Assembly (NCBI RefSeq): GCF_004000765.1
Contig: NZ_BILW01000017.1
Span: 82,819 to 146,818, forward strand
Direction: 5' to 3'
DNA length: 64,000 bases
Source: Paenibacillus chondroitinus NBRC 15376
Lineage (GTDB): Bacteria > Bacillota > Bacilli > Paenibacillales > NBRC-103111
In this document: piece by piece, positions 53,327 through 62,821 of the stretch
Layout: each line of letters opens with the position of its first letter
How positions within the stretch are numbered: the first letter of the stretch is position 1
Translations under genes and position numbers: made by a program
The notes under the pieces: model-generated
Database searches by the model: none
What the model saw: only the letters and a program-made list of their open reading frames with translations
What the model was told of the DNA's origin: nothing

Positions 53327-54148
53327 TTGGAGATCAAGCAAATGGTCGAAGCGATCGTTCGTGAGATTTTGAACCGGCAGGCTAAGAGGCCGAAGGTGCT
53401 TTACCTGTTTTACGACAGCACGGCGCATGAAGCTTTCACCGATCATTTTATAGCATTAAATATTAACGGTATTGACCATGATCTGATGTTCCTGGACGGC
53501 GAAGCCTCCTGCTGGCTTGGTAAGCACAAGATCGAATGCGCAGGCCGAGGCCAGACCATTGCTTCTGACGAATTCGCCCCAGCTCCCATAGAGGTGCCGC
53601 TTGCGTACGAAGGCATTGTGATTCCGGAAATCGATCTGGATAGTGCGGCGAGAGCAGCCCTTGGCATGAAAGGGACGATTGTCTCGGAAATCATTTTCTC
53701 TACGCTGGTCCAAAATAAATTCGTTCTCATCGGTGAGGATATCTCAGGATTGAAAAAGGCGGACCGCCGGACGCTCCAAACGCTGACGCTGCCCACCCCG
53801 TATCGCAATCTTTTTGATTATTACAAAATGGAGCTCCAAATGTACGGCGTTGAGTTCGCCCCCAGCAAACAGCTTGCCGAGAAGGCCGTGAGCAAAATCC
53901 GCCCTGAAATTCTTGTAACTCCAGAATCTTCTGCCCCACCAGCACCCACATCCGAACCCGAGCCCGAACCCGCATCCTCAGCCATCGTCTACGAAGGAAA
54001 GCTGGTCTCCGCAGAATGGGTCCAACGGGAGCTAAGAAATCGTCCATTTCGCTCCTTGCAAATCGGCAGAAAAACGATCATTTCCGCTCTAGCGCAAGAC
54101 ATGCTGAAGGATAAAGGCATCGCAATCGAATATATGGCCGAAAGGTGA
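53327..54148 (+). CDS. Conserved eut-operon protein, flavoprotein-like
   Basis: The 273 aa product starts with an amphipathic helix (IKQMVEAIVREILNRQ) of the type that targets enzymes to BMC lumens, followed by an alpha/beta domain (KVLYLFYDSTAHEAFTDHF, VIPEIDLDSAARAALGMKGT, VQNKFVLIGEDISGLKKADR), a Pro/Glu linker and a short C-terminal domain (ALAQDMLKDKGIAIEYM). The alpha/beta part is like proteins of eut and pdu loci called flavoproteins; the chemistry is unknown. The start is TTG, with GAAAGGAGG upstream, immediately after the PduL-type stop. Confidence 0.65.
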   Translation: MEIKQMVEAIVREILNRQAKRPKVLYLFYDSTAHEAFTDHFIALNINGIDHDLMFLDGEASCWLGKHKIECAGRGQTIASDEFAPAPIEVPLAYEGIVIPEIDLDSAARAALGMKGTIVSEIIFSTLVQNKFVLIGEDISGLKKADRRTLQTLTLPTPYRNLFDYYKMELQMYGVEFAPSKQLAEKAVSKIRPEILVTPESSAPPAPTSEPEPEPASSAIVYEGKLVSAEWVQRELRNRPFRSLQIGRKTIISALAQDMLKDKGIAIEYMAER

Positions 54149-54154
54149 GGTCCT

Positions 54155-54463
54155 ATGTTTTACGGGAAAGTCATTGGCAGTGTATGGGCCACGCAAAAGG
54201 AAGCGGGCATGGACAACTTAAAGCTGCTCGTCATCCAACCGATGGATTTCAAAGACAGCGAAGCGGGCACGCCCATTATCGCCGCAGACCGCATTGGAGC
54301 GGGTGTTGGCGAACGTGTGATCGTATCCAGAGGGAGTCCGGCCAGAACCTTGTTCAAGGATAAAATGGTGCCCATCGATGCGATGATCGTCGGCATTGTC
54401 GATAGCTTCGAGGTCGCGAAGGAGGCCGAGGAGGAAGCATGGAAGAGCACAAACAGAGAGTAA
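54155..54463 (+). CDS. eutN: BMC vertex protein EutN
   Basis: The 102 aa protein is of the EutN/CcmL pentamer family that caps shell vertices: [30 protein letters not shown] and [29 protein letters not shown] precedes it. It overlaps eutS by 25 bases, an unusually long overlap for this operon. Confidence 0.95.
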   Translation: MFYGKVIGSVWATQKEAGMDNLKLLVIQPMDFKDSEAGTPIIAADRIGAGVGERVIVSRGSPARTLFKDKMVPIDAMIVGIVDSFEVAKEAEEEAWKSTNRE

Positions 54464-54780
54464 TTCAGGAATATGTCCCCGGCAAGCAGCTGACGCTGGC
54501 TCATGTCATTGCCAATCCGGACCCGGTTTTGTATACGAAACTCGGCATCGAGCAGCGCAGCGCGATTGGCATTCTTACGCTGACCCCGACGGAGACGGCC
54601 ATCATTGCTGCAGACATTGCGACCAAAGCAGCCGACGTCGGCATCGGCTATTTGGATCGATTCACCGGCTCGCTGGTGCTCACAGGAGAAGTTGCTGCCG
54701 TGGAGATGGCGATTGCGGCTGTTAATGTGTTTTTGCTCGAGAAATTGAAATTTTCGACGGCACCGATCACGAGGTCATAA
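54439..54780 (+). CDS. eutS: BMC shell protein EutS/PduU-like
   Basis: The 113 aa product is a circularly permuted BMC-domain protein: [40 protein letters not shown] and [20 protein letters not shown]. EutS hexamers are bent and help curve the shell. The start lies within eutN. Confidence 0.94.
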   Translation: MEEHKQRVIQEYVPGKQLTLAHVIANPDPVLYTKLGIEQRSAIGILTLTPTETAIIAADIATKAADVGIGYLDRFTGSLVLTGEVAAVEMAIAAVNVFLLEKLKFSTAPITRS

Positions 54781-54784
54781 CGCG

Positions 54785-55225
54785 ATGAAAAAAGTGATGA
54801 TCATCGGCGCCGTCGGAGCAGGCAAATCAACGCTGATCAAAGCCTTATTCGGGGAGGCCCAGCCCGCATCCAAAACACAAAGCCTCATCTACCGTGACTG
54901 GGTGATTGATACTCCCGGCGAGTACAGCGAGAATCCGTTGTATTACCGCTCTTTAATGGCGACCTCGCACGAGGCCGCAGCCGTTCTGCTGGTTCAGGAT
55001 GCTTCGCGGGACAGGAACTATTTTCCCCCTGGATTTGAACAAGGTTTTGCCGTGCCGGCTTTAGGGGCTGTGACCAAAATCGATCACCCCCAGGCAGATA
55101 TCGATCACGCCATCGAACTTCTGAGGCAGGCGCTGCCGGAAGGTGAAATCTTTCTGACATCCGCTGCGTCAAACGAAGGCATTGCCAAGTTAAAAGATAA
55201 GCTTATGCAAATCGTACACTCTTGA
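54785..55225 (+). CDS. eutP: EutP/PduV-like P-loop NTPase
   Basis: The 146 aa small GTPase-like protein has a P-loop (GAVGAGKSTLIKALFG), a switch-like DTPGEYSENP and a TKID guanine-type motif. EutP is reported to act with the compartment; acetate-kinase activity has been described for a homologue. It follows eutS by 4 bases. Confidence 0.92.
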   Translation: MKKVMIIGAVGAGKSTLIKALFGEAQPASKTQSLIYRDWVIDTPGEYSENPLYYRSLMATSHEAAAVLLVQDASRDRNYFPPGFEQGFAVPALGAVTKIDHPQADIDHAIELLRQALPEGEIFLTSAASNEGIAKLKDKLMQIVHS

Positions 55226-55249
55226 TCCTAAAGTGAAGAGGGATGCACC

Positions 55250-56695
55250 ATGGCGTCCATTATGGAATTGTGCAGGAAGTATACGCTTTTGAGCATAGAA
55301 GAAGTCCAAACCATTCAAGAGATGGCGGATCATCTCCAACTATTTGCCGATGTATCCGAATCCGATGTCTTCATAGACTGCCCACTCCCTGACAAAGGGA
55401 TGGCGCTCGTCGTGGCGGAGGCGCGTCCCTCCAAAGGCTCTTCCTTGTACAAGACTTCGGTCGTAGGTCAGTATGCTTTTGTGCAAAATGAGCCCGCCGT
55501 CATGTTCTGCCTGCTTTCCGGCCAATCCGTGATCGGCTCGCGCGGCATTTCGCAGGAGCAGATTGCCATCCAGCAAAATGTCGTGCCGATCCGGTCCAGA
55601 ACCGGCCAAGTGATCGGGGCGCTCATCATGGAGAAGGACATTACGGAGAAGCTTGAGCAGGAGAAGAATGTGACCCGATTGATGGAGACAACGGAACAGC
55701 TAAGCGAAACGCTGCTTAGTGTGGCCATGTCGCAGGGCAGCATGCAATCGCTGATGCATGAAGGGGTCATTGTTTTTGATGACAAGGAGCGGGTCACCTA
55801 CACGAATCCGCGTGCACTCGACATGCTGAAGGAAATCGGTCACACGGCTGACGCGACCAACGGCTCCCTGATCACCCAGTTATTTTACGGGAAATTAACG
55901 GTACTTGGCCGCTCAGGCCTCATCCAGCAGGAATTGCAAATCGGGCATGTGACCTTCGAACTCAAAGCCATGTCCATTTACCGGGATCAGCGGGAGGTAG
56001 GCGGGATTATTTTACTACGCGATATATCGGATATGAAAGAAAAGGAAAAGCAGCTGATCATCAAATCCGCCGTCATCAAGGAGATTCACCATCGCGTGAA
56101 AAATAATTTGCAAACTGTTTCCAGCTTGCTCCGCCTGCAGATGCGAAGAACGAAACACGAAGAGGTCGTGAGGGTGTATCGCGACAGCATCAACCGCATT
56201 AATTCGATAGCGGTTATTCATGAAATGCTCGCGTTCGAAGGACTGGAGACGATCCATTTTAACGAGGTCGTGGACCGTATTATTAAGAACATTATTTCCT
56301 CCTCGTCCAAACCGGATCAGACCATCGTCCCGGTTATTTCCGGAGATGAGCTCATTTTACAATCCGATGCCGCCACGACGTTGGCGCTTGTTGTGAATGA
56401 ACTGGTGCAGAACTGCGTGCTGCATGCTTTTGGAGAGAGGCGCATGGGACATATTGAAGTTTCTCTGCAGCATCAAGACAGCTTCGCTCGGGTTCGGGTG
56501 TCAGATAACGGGATCGGATTCAAAGCGGCCAATCACTCCGAGCGGAAAGGCCATCTCGGCTTGAAGATCACGGAGACGCTGGTAGAGGAGAATCTCGGCG
56601 GCGTTCTGGATATCATGACGGATGAGCGAGGAACCGAAGTGCAGCTTACATTTCCAATAGCGAGAACGCAGTCAAAGGAGGACGAAACGTCATGA
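55250..56695 (+). CDS. eutW: Ethanolamine sensor histidine kinase EutW
   Basis: The 481 aa cytoplasmic kinase has an N-terminal sensor part, a central PAS domain (VIVFDDKERVTYTNPRALDM), a HisKA_2 phosphoacceptor segment (EIHHRVKNNLQTVSSLLRLQ) and a HATPase region (LALVVNELVQNC, DNGIGF). This histidine kinase type pairs with ANTAR response regulators. It overlaps eutV by 4 bases. No membrane helix is seen, so it senses an intracellular signal, presumably ethanolamine. Confidence 0.95.
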   Translation: MASIMELCRKYTLLSIEEVQTIQEMADHLQLFADVSESDVFIDCPLPDKGMALVVAEARPSKGSSLYKTSVVGQYAFVQNEPAVMFCLLSGQSVIGSRGISQEQIAIQQNVVPIRSRTGQVIGALIMEKDITEKLEQEKNVTRLMETTEQLSETLLSVAMSQGSMQSLMHEGVIVFDDKERVTYTNPRALDMLKEIGHTADATNGSLITQLFYGKLTVLGRSGLIQQELQIGHVTFELKAMSIYRDQREVGGIILLRDISDMKEKEKQLIIKSAVIKEIHHRVKNNLQTVSSLLRLQMRRTKHEEVVRVYRDSINRINSIAVIHEMLAFEGLETIHFNEVVDRIIKNIISSSSKPDQTIVPVISGDELILQSDAATTLALVVNELVQNCVLHAFGERRMGHIEVSLQHQDSFARVRVSDNGIGFKAANHSERKGHLGLKITETLVEENLGGVLDIMTDERGTEVQLTFPIARTQSKEDETS

Positions 56696-57300
56696 GAAAT
56701 GCCATCGTCGTCGTCGATGATGATCCGATCATCCGCATGGATATCCGTGAAATGCTGGAGGAGGGCGGCTATCTTGTCGCAGGCGAAGCCAAAAACGGTG
56801 AGGAAGCGATAGAGCTCATAGCTCGCGTGAAACCGGATTTGGCGATTATGGATATTAAAATGCCCGTCATGAACGGCATCAAGGCGTCTCATATTATCCG
56901 CAAGCTGCAGCAGGATACATCGGTGCTGCTTTTGACGGCTTACAGTCAGAAGGAGCTGGTGAAGGACGCGCGCGAAGCGGGGGTGGCAGCTTTTTTAGTC
57001 AAACCGGTGTCGGAGGAAGACTTGCTGCCGGCTGTCGAGATTGCTTTGAGCCAAAAGGAGAAGATGGACTCGCTAAAACAGGACATCAAACTTCTCAAGC
57101 AATCCATTGAGGAACGGAAGAACATCGAAAAAGCGAAAGGCCTCGTCATGCAGAAGCACGCTTTGAGTGAGGAGAAGGCTTACGCCAAAATGCGCGAAGT
57201 GAGCATGGCGACCCGCATCCCCCTTGCGAAGCTGGCGACAGATATTTTGCGGGATGGAGCTGAGGTCTTAGCAGGTGCGGGTGAGCGGACACATGGCTGA
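56692..57300 (+). CDS. eutV: ANTAR response regulator EutV
   Basis: The 202 aa protein has a receiver domain (VVDDDPIIRMDIREMLEEGG, phospho-Asp in LAIMDIKMPVMNG, LVKPVSEEDL) and a C-terminal ANTAR RNA-binding domain (ERKNIEKAKGLVMQKHALSE, then AYAKMREVSMATRIPLAKLA). Phosphorylated EutV dimers bind paired hexaloop hairpins and prevent terminator formation. A matching attenuator precedes eutL. Confidence 0.95.
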   Translation: MRNAIVVVDDDPIIRMDIREMLEEGGYLVAGEAKNGEEAIELIARVKPDLAIMDIKMPVMNGIKASHIIRKLQQDTSVLLLTAYSQKELVKDAREAGVAAFLVKPVSEEDLLPAVEIALSQKEKMDSLKQDIKLLKQSIEERKNIEKAKGLVMQKHALSEEKAYAKMREVSMATRIPLAKLATDILRDGAEVLAGAGERTHG

Positions 57301-58777
57301 CCAATGGATCACGAGTGTCGGACTCGATATCGGAACAAGTACAACGAAGATGGTCATTTCCCGGTTGAAAATCGTGCGCTCCTCCGGCGTGCTTTGCCTG
57401 CCGCGCTTTCAGATTGCGGAGCGGGAGCTGCTGTACGCAAGCCCGATTTACAGCACTCCGCTCCTCAGCAGCGATGAGATCCACGCCGAGCGCATTTGGG
57501 CCATCGTGGCTCAAGAGTACGAGCAGGCCGGCATCCAGCCAGCGGATATCAAATCCGGCGCCGTCATCATTACCGGTGAGACGGCAAACAAAACAAACGC
57601 GCAGCACATCCTCCATCTGCTAGCAGAACGAGTGGGCGATTTCGTTGTCGCGACTGCCGGCGCGGATCTCGAAGGGCTGCTCGCCGGCAAAGGCGCCGGC
57701 GCGGAGCAGCGCTCCTGGCAGCTTCGAGGCGCCGTCGCCAACATCGATATCGGCGGCGGTACGGCGAATGCTGCGATTTTTCATCGCGGCAAGCTGCTCG
57801 GCACGGTGGCCTTTCATGTCGGCGGCAGGCTTATTCGGATCGACTCGACAGGCACGATCCTTGAGGTGTCGCCGTCGCTGCGCCCTTGGCTGCTGGAGGC
57901 CGGTTACACCGTTCAGCCGGGCGACAGGCTCAGCCTGCTGCAGCTGAACGAGATCTGCACAGCCATGTGCCGCTGCATCATGGACTATTTAAACGGCGTC
58001 CGTGTTGCAGACGCTGCAATTAAAGCTTTAATGATCGGAACGCCGTTACCTGCCATTCCCTCTATAGAAGAATGGATGGTCTCCGGCGGTGTAGGCCAAT
58101 TGATGGCAGAGACCATGCCGCCCCGCAGCTTGGAGGACGCTGCCGTATACCAAGATATCGGCCCGCTGCTTGCCCACGCCTGGAAGGAGCTGGCCGCTGA
58201 ATACCCCACCCGCCAGATCCAAGCGGATCAGACGGTCAGAGCGACCGTCATCGGCGCTGGCATGCAGAGCACGGAGATCAGCGGCGCGACGGTACACTTG
58301 GATGCTTCGCTGCTGCCGATCCGCAATTTGCCCGTGCTCAAGCTTGATCTATCGCCGCAGCTGCTAGTTCAAGACAGCGCGCTCGCAGAACGGTTTGACG
58401 CTCTCATGCAAGATGGCGCAAGCTTGTTCGCTCTAGATCGTTCGCCTCCATTTGGACTCGCGTTGTCAGGGACACACCACTTAACCTATCCAACCCTTCA
58501 ATACATAGCCGATAAGCTGTATCTGAGTTTTATTCAACATTTTCCTCATAGCGAAGCGATGGTCGTCATTTGCGAAACGGACATCGCCAAAGCGCTCGGC
58601 CAATCCCTCTCGAGACGCTGCGAGCAACGTCCGAAAGTCATTTGCATCGATCAAATCCGCGTGGAGCACGGGGATTACATCGATTTAGGCGAGCCGATAT
58701 CCGGCATCATGATTCCCGTAGTGGTCAAAACATTGGCCTTCCAAGGCCAGGGCAGAGGGGAGGAGAGCGGCCGGTGA
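57293..58777 (+). CDS. eutA: Ethanolamine ammonia-lyase reactivating factor EutA
   Basis: The 494 aa protein is an actin/Hsp70-fold ATPase (VGLDIGTSTTKMVISRLKI, later IDIGGGTANAAIFHRGKLLG) that swaps damaged cobalamin out of EutBC. ATG 57293 overlaps the eutV stop, and the 3' end overlaps eutB (GTGA). The length agrees with EutA. Confidence 0.94.
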   Translation: MADQWITSVGLDIGTSTTKMVISRLKIVRSSGVLCLPRFQIAERELLYASPIYSTPLLSSDEIHAERIWAIVAQEYEQAGIQPADIKSGAVIITGETANKTNAQHILHLLAERVGDFVVATAGADLEGLLAGKGAGAEQRSWQLRGAVANIDIGGGTANAAIFHRGKLLGTVAFHVGGRLIRIDSTGTILEVSPSLRPWLLEAGYTVQPGDRLSLLQLNEICTAMCRCIMDYLNGVRVADAAIKALMIGTPLPAIPSIEEWMVSGGVGQLMAETMPPRSLEDAAVYQDIGPLLAHAWKELAAEYPTRQIQADQTVRATVIGAGMQSTEISGATVHLDASLLPIRNLPVLKLDLSPQLLVQDSALAERFDALMQDGASLFALDRSPPFGLALSGTHHLTYPTLQYIADKLYLSFIQHFPHSEAMVVICETDIAKALGQSLSRRCEQRPKVICIDQIRVEHGDYIDLGEPISGIMIPVVVKTLAFQGQGRGEESGR

Positions 58778-60135
58778 ATTTGAAAACGACGCTGCTCGGC
58801 ACAACGTTTCAATTCAAAAATTTGAAGGAAGTGATGGCCAAAGCGAATGAGGAGAAGTCCGGCGACCAGCTCGCAGGCATTTCCGCGCAGGATGCGAAGG
58901 AACGAATCGCCGCCAAAGAGGTGCTTGCCGATTTGACGCTGGCGGATATCCGGAACCATCCCCTGCTGCCTCCGGAGACCGATGAAGTTTCTCGAGTCAT
59001 CGAGAATGCTTTGAATGAGAAGATCTATGCCGAGGTGCGGAATTGGACGGTGGCTGAGCTGCGGGAGTATTTGCTGCGGCAGGAGATAGGCAATCCCGAA
59101 ATTCGCCGTCTTTCCCGAGGCCTAACGAGTGAGATGGTGGCTGCCGCCGCCAAGCTGATGACCAATCTGGATCTGGTGCAGGCCGCGTCCAAGATGGAGG
59201 TCACCAGCCATTGCAATATCACCATCGGTCAAAAAGGCGTGCTCGCCGGAAGAGCGCAGCCCAATCACCCTACGGATAATATTCAAGGCATAAAAGCGGC
59301 GCTTTTTGAAGCATTAAGCTACGGGATCGGTGATGCGGTAATCGGCATCAACCCCGTGATCGATTCCGCAGATAGCGTGAAGCACATTTTGCAGATGACC
59401 AAGGAGGTCATGGAAAAATGGCAGATCCCTACGCAGAACTGCGTCTTGGCGCATATCAAAACGCAGATGCGCGCTATCCGGCAAGGAGCTCCTGCGGATA
59501 TGGTGTTCCAAAGCTTGGCGGGAACGGAAGACGGCAATAAAGCTTTTGGCATCGATGTCGCTTTGCTGGATGAAGCGGATGAACTGATCACGCGTGAGGG
59601 GACAGGGACGGGGCCGAATCTTTGGTATTTCGAAACGGGCCAGGGCTCCGAGCTGTCCGCGGAAGCGCATCACGGCATCGATCAGGTCACGCTGGAGTCG
59701 CGCTGCTACGGGCTTGCCCGCAAGTATAAGCCGTTTATTGTTAATACGGTGGTTGGCTTCATCGGGCCTGAGTATTTATATGACAGCAAACAGGTCATTC
59801 GCGCCGGGTTGGAGGACCATTTCATGGGCAAGCTGCAGGGGCTGCCGATGGGGGTGGATGTTTGCTATACCAATCATATGAAGGCGGATCAGAACGATAT
59901 GGACAATTTGGCTGTGCTGCTTTCCGCCGCAGGCGTTAACTACTTGATCGGAGTCGCCATGGCTGACGATTGCATGCTCAATTATCAGTCGACCAGCTAT
60001 CACGACATCGCCACTTTGCGGGAATTAATGAGGCTGCGCCCGGCTCCTGCATTTGAACAATGGTTGGTTCGAATGGGCCTTATGGACAATGGCCGGCTAA
60101 CGCCGCTTGCGGGAGACCCGAGTCTATTTATGTGA
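58774..60135 (+). CDS. eutB: Ethanolamine ammonia-lyase large subunit
   Basis: The 453 aa product equals the usual EutB length. It is the TIM-barrel catalytic subunit of the adenosylcobalamin enzyme that splits ethanolamine to acetaldehyde and ammonia. Family segments include TSHCNITIGQKGVLAGRAQP-like TSHCNITIGQKGVLAG, GTGPNLWYFETGQGSEL, LPMGVDVCYTNHMKADQNDM and VAMADDCMLNYQSTSYHD. GTG 58774 is chosen because it gives the exact family N-terminus (NLKTTLLGTTFQFKNLKEV) and overlaps the eutA stop. Confidence 0.97.
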   Translation: MNLKTTLLGTTFQFKNLKEVMAKANEEKSGDQLAGISAQDAKERIAAKEVLADLTLADIRNHPLLPPETDEVSRVIENALNEKIYAEVRNWTVAELREYLLRQEIGNPEIRRLSRGLTSEMVAAAAKLMTNLDLVQAASKMEVTSHCNITIGQKGVLAGRAQPNHPTDNIQGIKAALFEALSYGIGDAVIGINPVIDSADSVKHILQMTKEVMEKWQIPTQNCVLAHIKTQMRAIRQGAPADMVFQSLAGTEDGNKAFGIDVALLDEADELITREGTGTGPNLWYFETGQGSELSAEAHHGIDQVTLESRCYGLARKYKPFIVNTVVGFIGPEYLYDSKQVIRAGLEDHFMGKLQGLPMGVDVCYTNHMKADQNDMDNLAVLLSAAGVNYLIGVAMADDCMLNYQSTSYHDIATLRELMRLRPAPAFEQWLVRMGLMDNGRLTPLAGDPSLFM

Positions 60136-60148
60136 AGGAGGTGTGGCA

Positions 60149-61015
60149 ATGAACCAAGCTGTCCCCATCGATGCGCTAGTGGATCTGGTGATGGTAGAGC
60201 TAGAGAAGAAACTGTCCGTTACTGTATCAAAAGAAGAAGAGATCCCGCCGACCGATCAGCCAGATCTCGATATGCCGTCAGAGGAAGAGCCGCAGTCGCA
60301 GGTTCCAAGTCCCAAATGGGAGGAAGGGATGAACGAACTGCTCGCCAGCACACCTTCGCGAATCGGCGTTTGGCGGACGGGAACGCGGGCATTAACCAAA
60401 GAAGTGCTGAAATTTCGCCGTGATCATGCGGCTGCTGTCGATTCCATTTATGGCGAAGCAAGTCAAGTGCTTTTAGACCAATTTGGTTTGTTTACCGTGG
60501 AAACGCGTTATGAGAATACAGAAAACTATCTGAAGCGCCCCGACATGGGACGTATTGTTACCGAAGAGGGAGTCGCTCTTATCCAGCAAAAATGCAGCAA
60601 GCATCCCCAAGTGCAGATCGTTGTGTCTGACGGGCTTAGCGCCAATGCGGTAGATGCCAATCTGGCCGATGTCTATCCCTCGCTTCTTGACTCACTGACG
60701 GCTTATAAGTTATCCACAGGTACTCCGTTTTTCGTGCGAGGCGGGCGGGTTGCCGTGATGGATCACATTGGGGAAATCCTGCAGCCGGATGTGCTCGTAC
60801 TTTTGATCGGAGAACGTCCTGGATTGGTTTCGTCCAAATCATTGAGTGCCTACATCTGTTACAAACCGCGGAAAGGCACGGTAGAAAGCGACCGCACGGT
60901 TATATCCAATATTCATCGCGGAGGCACACCACCTCTGGAGGGCGGCGCGCATATCGGCACCATCGTACAAAAAATGCTCGAACAAAAAACGAGCGGAGTT
61001 AACCTGGAAATCTGA
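60149..61015 (+). CDS. eutC: Ethanolamine ammonia-lyase small subunit
   Basis: The 288 aa product binds adenosylcobalamin with EutB. SDGLSANAVDANLADVYPSL, FFVRGGRVAVMDHIGEIL and LIGERPGLVSSKSLSAYICY are family signatures. The first about 55 residues form an amphipathic helix (IDALVDLVMVELEKKLSVTV) and an acidic Pro/Glu linker, which in EutC targets the enzyme to the compartment lumen. GAAGGAGGTG precedes ATG 60149. Confidence 0.96.
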   Translation: MNQAVPIDALVDLVMVELEKKLSVTVSKEEEIPPTDQPDLDMPSEEEPQSQVPSPKWEEGMNELLASTPSRIGVWRTGTRALTKEVLKFRRDHAAAVDSIYGEASQVLLDQFGLFTVETRYENTENYLKRPDMGRIVTEEGVALIQQKCSKHPQVQIVVSDGLSANAVDANLADVYPSLLDSLTAYKLSTGTPFFVRGGRVAVMDHIGEILQPDVLVLLIGERPGLVSSKSLSAYICYKPRKGTVESDRTVISNIHRGGTPPLEGGAHIGTIVQKMLEQKTSGVNLEI

Positions 61016-61039
61016 TTTCAGCGAAGGAGGTGGGGCGGA

Positions 61040-61168
61040 ATGGGACTGGCGATTGGCATCTTAATTGTTGTCATCACGTGTTTGTTTGCGGGGTGGATCG
61101 TTAACGTTGCAAACAAGAGCATTCGGGAATTCGATGAAAGCAAGCACGAAAGCTTTTTGGGGAAATGA
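61040..61168 (+). CDS. 42-residue single-helix membrane protein
   Basis: MGLAIGILIVVITCLFAGW is a clear membrane helix followed by a polar tail (NKSIREFDESKHESFLGK). A very strong GAAGGAGGTGGGG RBS precedes the ATG. It sits between eutC and the permease gene. Small single-span proteins accompany some transporters, so it may be a permease accessory subunit, but the family is not recognised. Confidence 0.7.
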   Translation: MGLAIGILIVVITCLFAGWIVNVANKSIREFDESKHESFLGK

Positions 61169-61213
61169 GACTTGGCTGCACAAATCGTTGTGAATGGATG
61201 AGGAGGAGTATAG

Positions 61214-62737
61214 ATGAGCTTATCTTCCAATCATCAGGACAAAGACAAAAGTGATTTGAACAAGTTCGGCTATGCCCAGGAGTTGCTGCGCAGTATGGGT
61301 GGATTTTCTAACTTTGCGATCTCATTCTCCATCATTTCCATTTTGACTGGCGCTGTATCCTTATATGGTCATGGATTAACCTATGGCGGATCGGGCATGA
61401 TGGGCTTCGGCTGGCCGATCGTCGCGTTTTTTGTGATGTGCGTTGCGGCAGTTATGGCTGAGCTGGCTTCGGCCATTCCGACGGCAGGCGCTTTGTACCA
61501 TTGGGCTGCGATTCTAAAAAACAAACGCTGGGGCTGGTACACCGCCTGGATCAACCTGATTGGCCAAATCGGCATCGTCGCCGGTATCGATTATTCCGTC
61601 GCCCTCTTCGCGGATCCACTGATTGCGAGCGTCTTCGGTTATGAATCTAGCAATACAACCGTGTTGGTTTGCTTCTCGGTCATTTTGCTTACGCATGGCA
61701 TTCTCAACCACATCGGCATTCGAATCGTTGCGAAGCTGAACGACTTCTCCGCCTGGTATCACATCGCTGTCGTGGCGGTGCTGGTCCTGTCTCTGGCCTT
61801 TTTCACCAAAGGCAGCCTAAACCCGGTCTCGTACTTGTTCCAAGTTGGCGAAACCTTCTCCGACAAACCTTATATGTTTGCCTTTCTGATCGGACTTTTG
61901 CAGGCACAGTGGACGTTTACGGGCTATGACGCTTCGGCGCATACCATTGAAGAAACGATTAACCCGCGTGTGCGCGCGCCTTGGGGCATTTTCACATCTG
62001 TCGCCTATTCGTTTGTCATTGGTTTCATTATGCTTGCATTTGTCACTTTGTCCATCAAAGACGCCAGCGCTGCTGCCGGTTCCAGCAATGCGTTCATCTA
62101 TGTGATCAGCGAAGCGCTTGGCGGCACGTTCGGTTCCGTCATTTTGTGGTTGGTCACCGCTGCGATGTGGTTCTGCGGACTGGCGTCCATCACTTCTTTC
62201 TCCCGCATGATGTATGCTTTTTCAAGGGATAAAGGGATGCCGTTAAGCTCGCAGTGGGCGCAAATTTCAAAAAAATACCGAACCCCGGCCAAAGCCATCT
62301 GGCTGGCTATCATCCTCTCCTTCCTGCTTGCTTTCATCGACTATCTCATCAAAATGGTGAACCCGGATGCCACGTATACAACGATAGCGTTCCTAACGGC
62401 GGTTAGTGTTGTTGGCCTTTATGTTGCCTATGGCATTCCGATTTACTTGAAGCTTCGGGCCAAAGCCGAAGGAAGATTTCAAGATAAGCATCTCGGACCT
62501 TGGAATCTCGGAAAATATAGCAATGCGATCTCAATTGTCGCGCTGATCTGGATTATTTTTATTTGCGTCATCATGGTTATCCCGCCGAACCAAATGGCTG
62601 GTTATGCCGTAGCGGGAATGCTCATTCTCTTGGTCATCATGGATTTGTCCTACTATAACAAGCACTTCCCTGGCCCGCAGGCTGCGCTTAACAAGTCTAT
62701 GGAGGAGATTTTACGCCGGGAAAAAGAGCTGGAATAG
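61214..62737 (+). CDS. APC-superfamily ethanolamine permease (EAT type)
   Basis: The 507 aa transporter has about 12 membrane helices and the amino-acid-permease features GFSNFAISFSIISILTGAVS, AELASAIPTAGALYHWAAIL, QWTFTGYDASAHTIEETINP and a conserved FSRDKGMPLSSQW. Its location at the end of the eut operon indicates ethanolamine uptake, in place of EutH, which is absent. AGGAGGAG precedes the ATG. Confidence 0.9.
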   Translation: MSLSSNHQDKDKSDLNKFGYAQELLRSMGGFSNFAISFSIISILTGAVSLYGHGLTYGGSGMMGFGWPIVAFFVMCVAAVMAELASAIPTAGALYHWAAILKNKRWGWYTAWINLIGQIGIVAGIDYSVALFADPLIASVFGYESSNTTVLVCFSVILLTHGILNHIGIRIVAKLNDFSAWYHIAVVAVLVLSLAFFTKGSLNPVSYLFQVGETFSDKPYMFAFLIGLLQAQWTFTGYDASAHTIEETINPRVRAPWGIFTSVAYSFVIGFIMLAFVTLSIKDASAAAGSSNAFIYVISEALGGTFGSVILWLVTAAMWFCGLASITSFSRMMYAFSRDKGMPLSSQWAQISKKYRTPAKAIWLAIILSFLLAFIDYLIKMVNPDATYTTIAFLTAVSVVGLYVAYGIPIYLKLRAKAEGRFQDKHLGPWNLGKYSNAISIVALIWIIFICVIMVIPPNQMAGYAVAGMLILLVIMDLSYYNKHFPGPQAALNKSMEEILRREKELE

Positions 62738-62771
62738 ACTCCGCTTACTGGTTTAGCATTTGATAGATTTG

Positions 62772-62819
62772 GGCATCCTTTTACTAGAGTTGAAGATTCT
62801 AGTGAAGAGGTGCCTTTTT
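62772..62819 (+). terminator. Rho-independent terminator of the eut operon
   Basis: GGCATCCTTTTACTAGA pairs with TCTAGTGAAGAGGTGCC (wobbles and one mismatch), followed by five T. The 3' arm also holds the AAGAGGTG that serves as RBS for the next gene, so termination and that gene's translation are physically linked. Confidence 0.82.
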
Positions 62820-62821
62820 AT

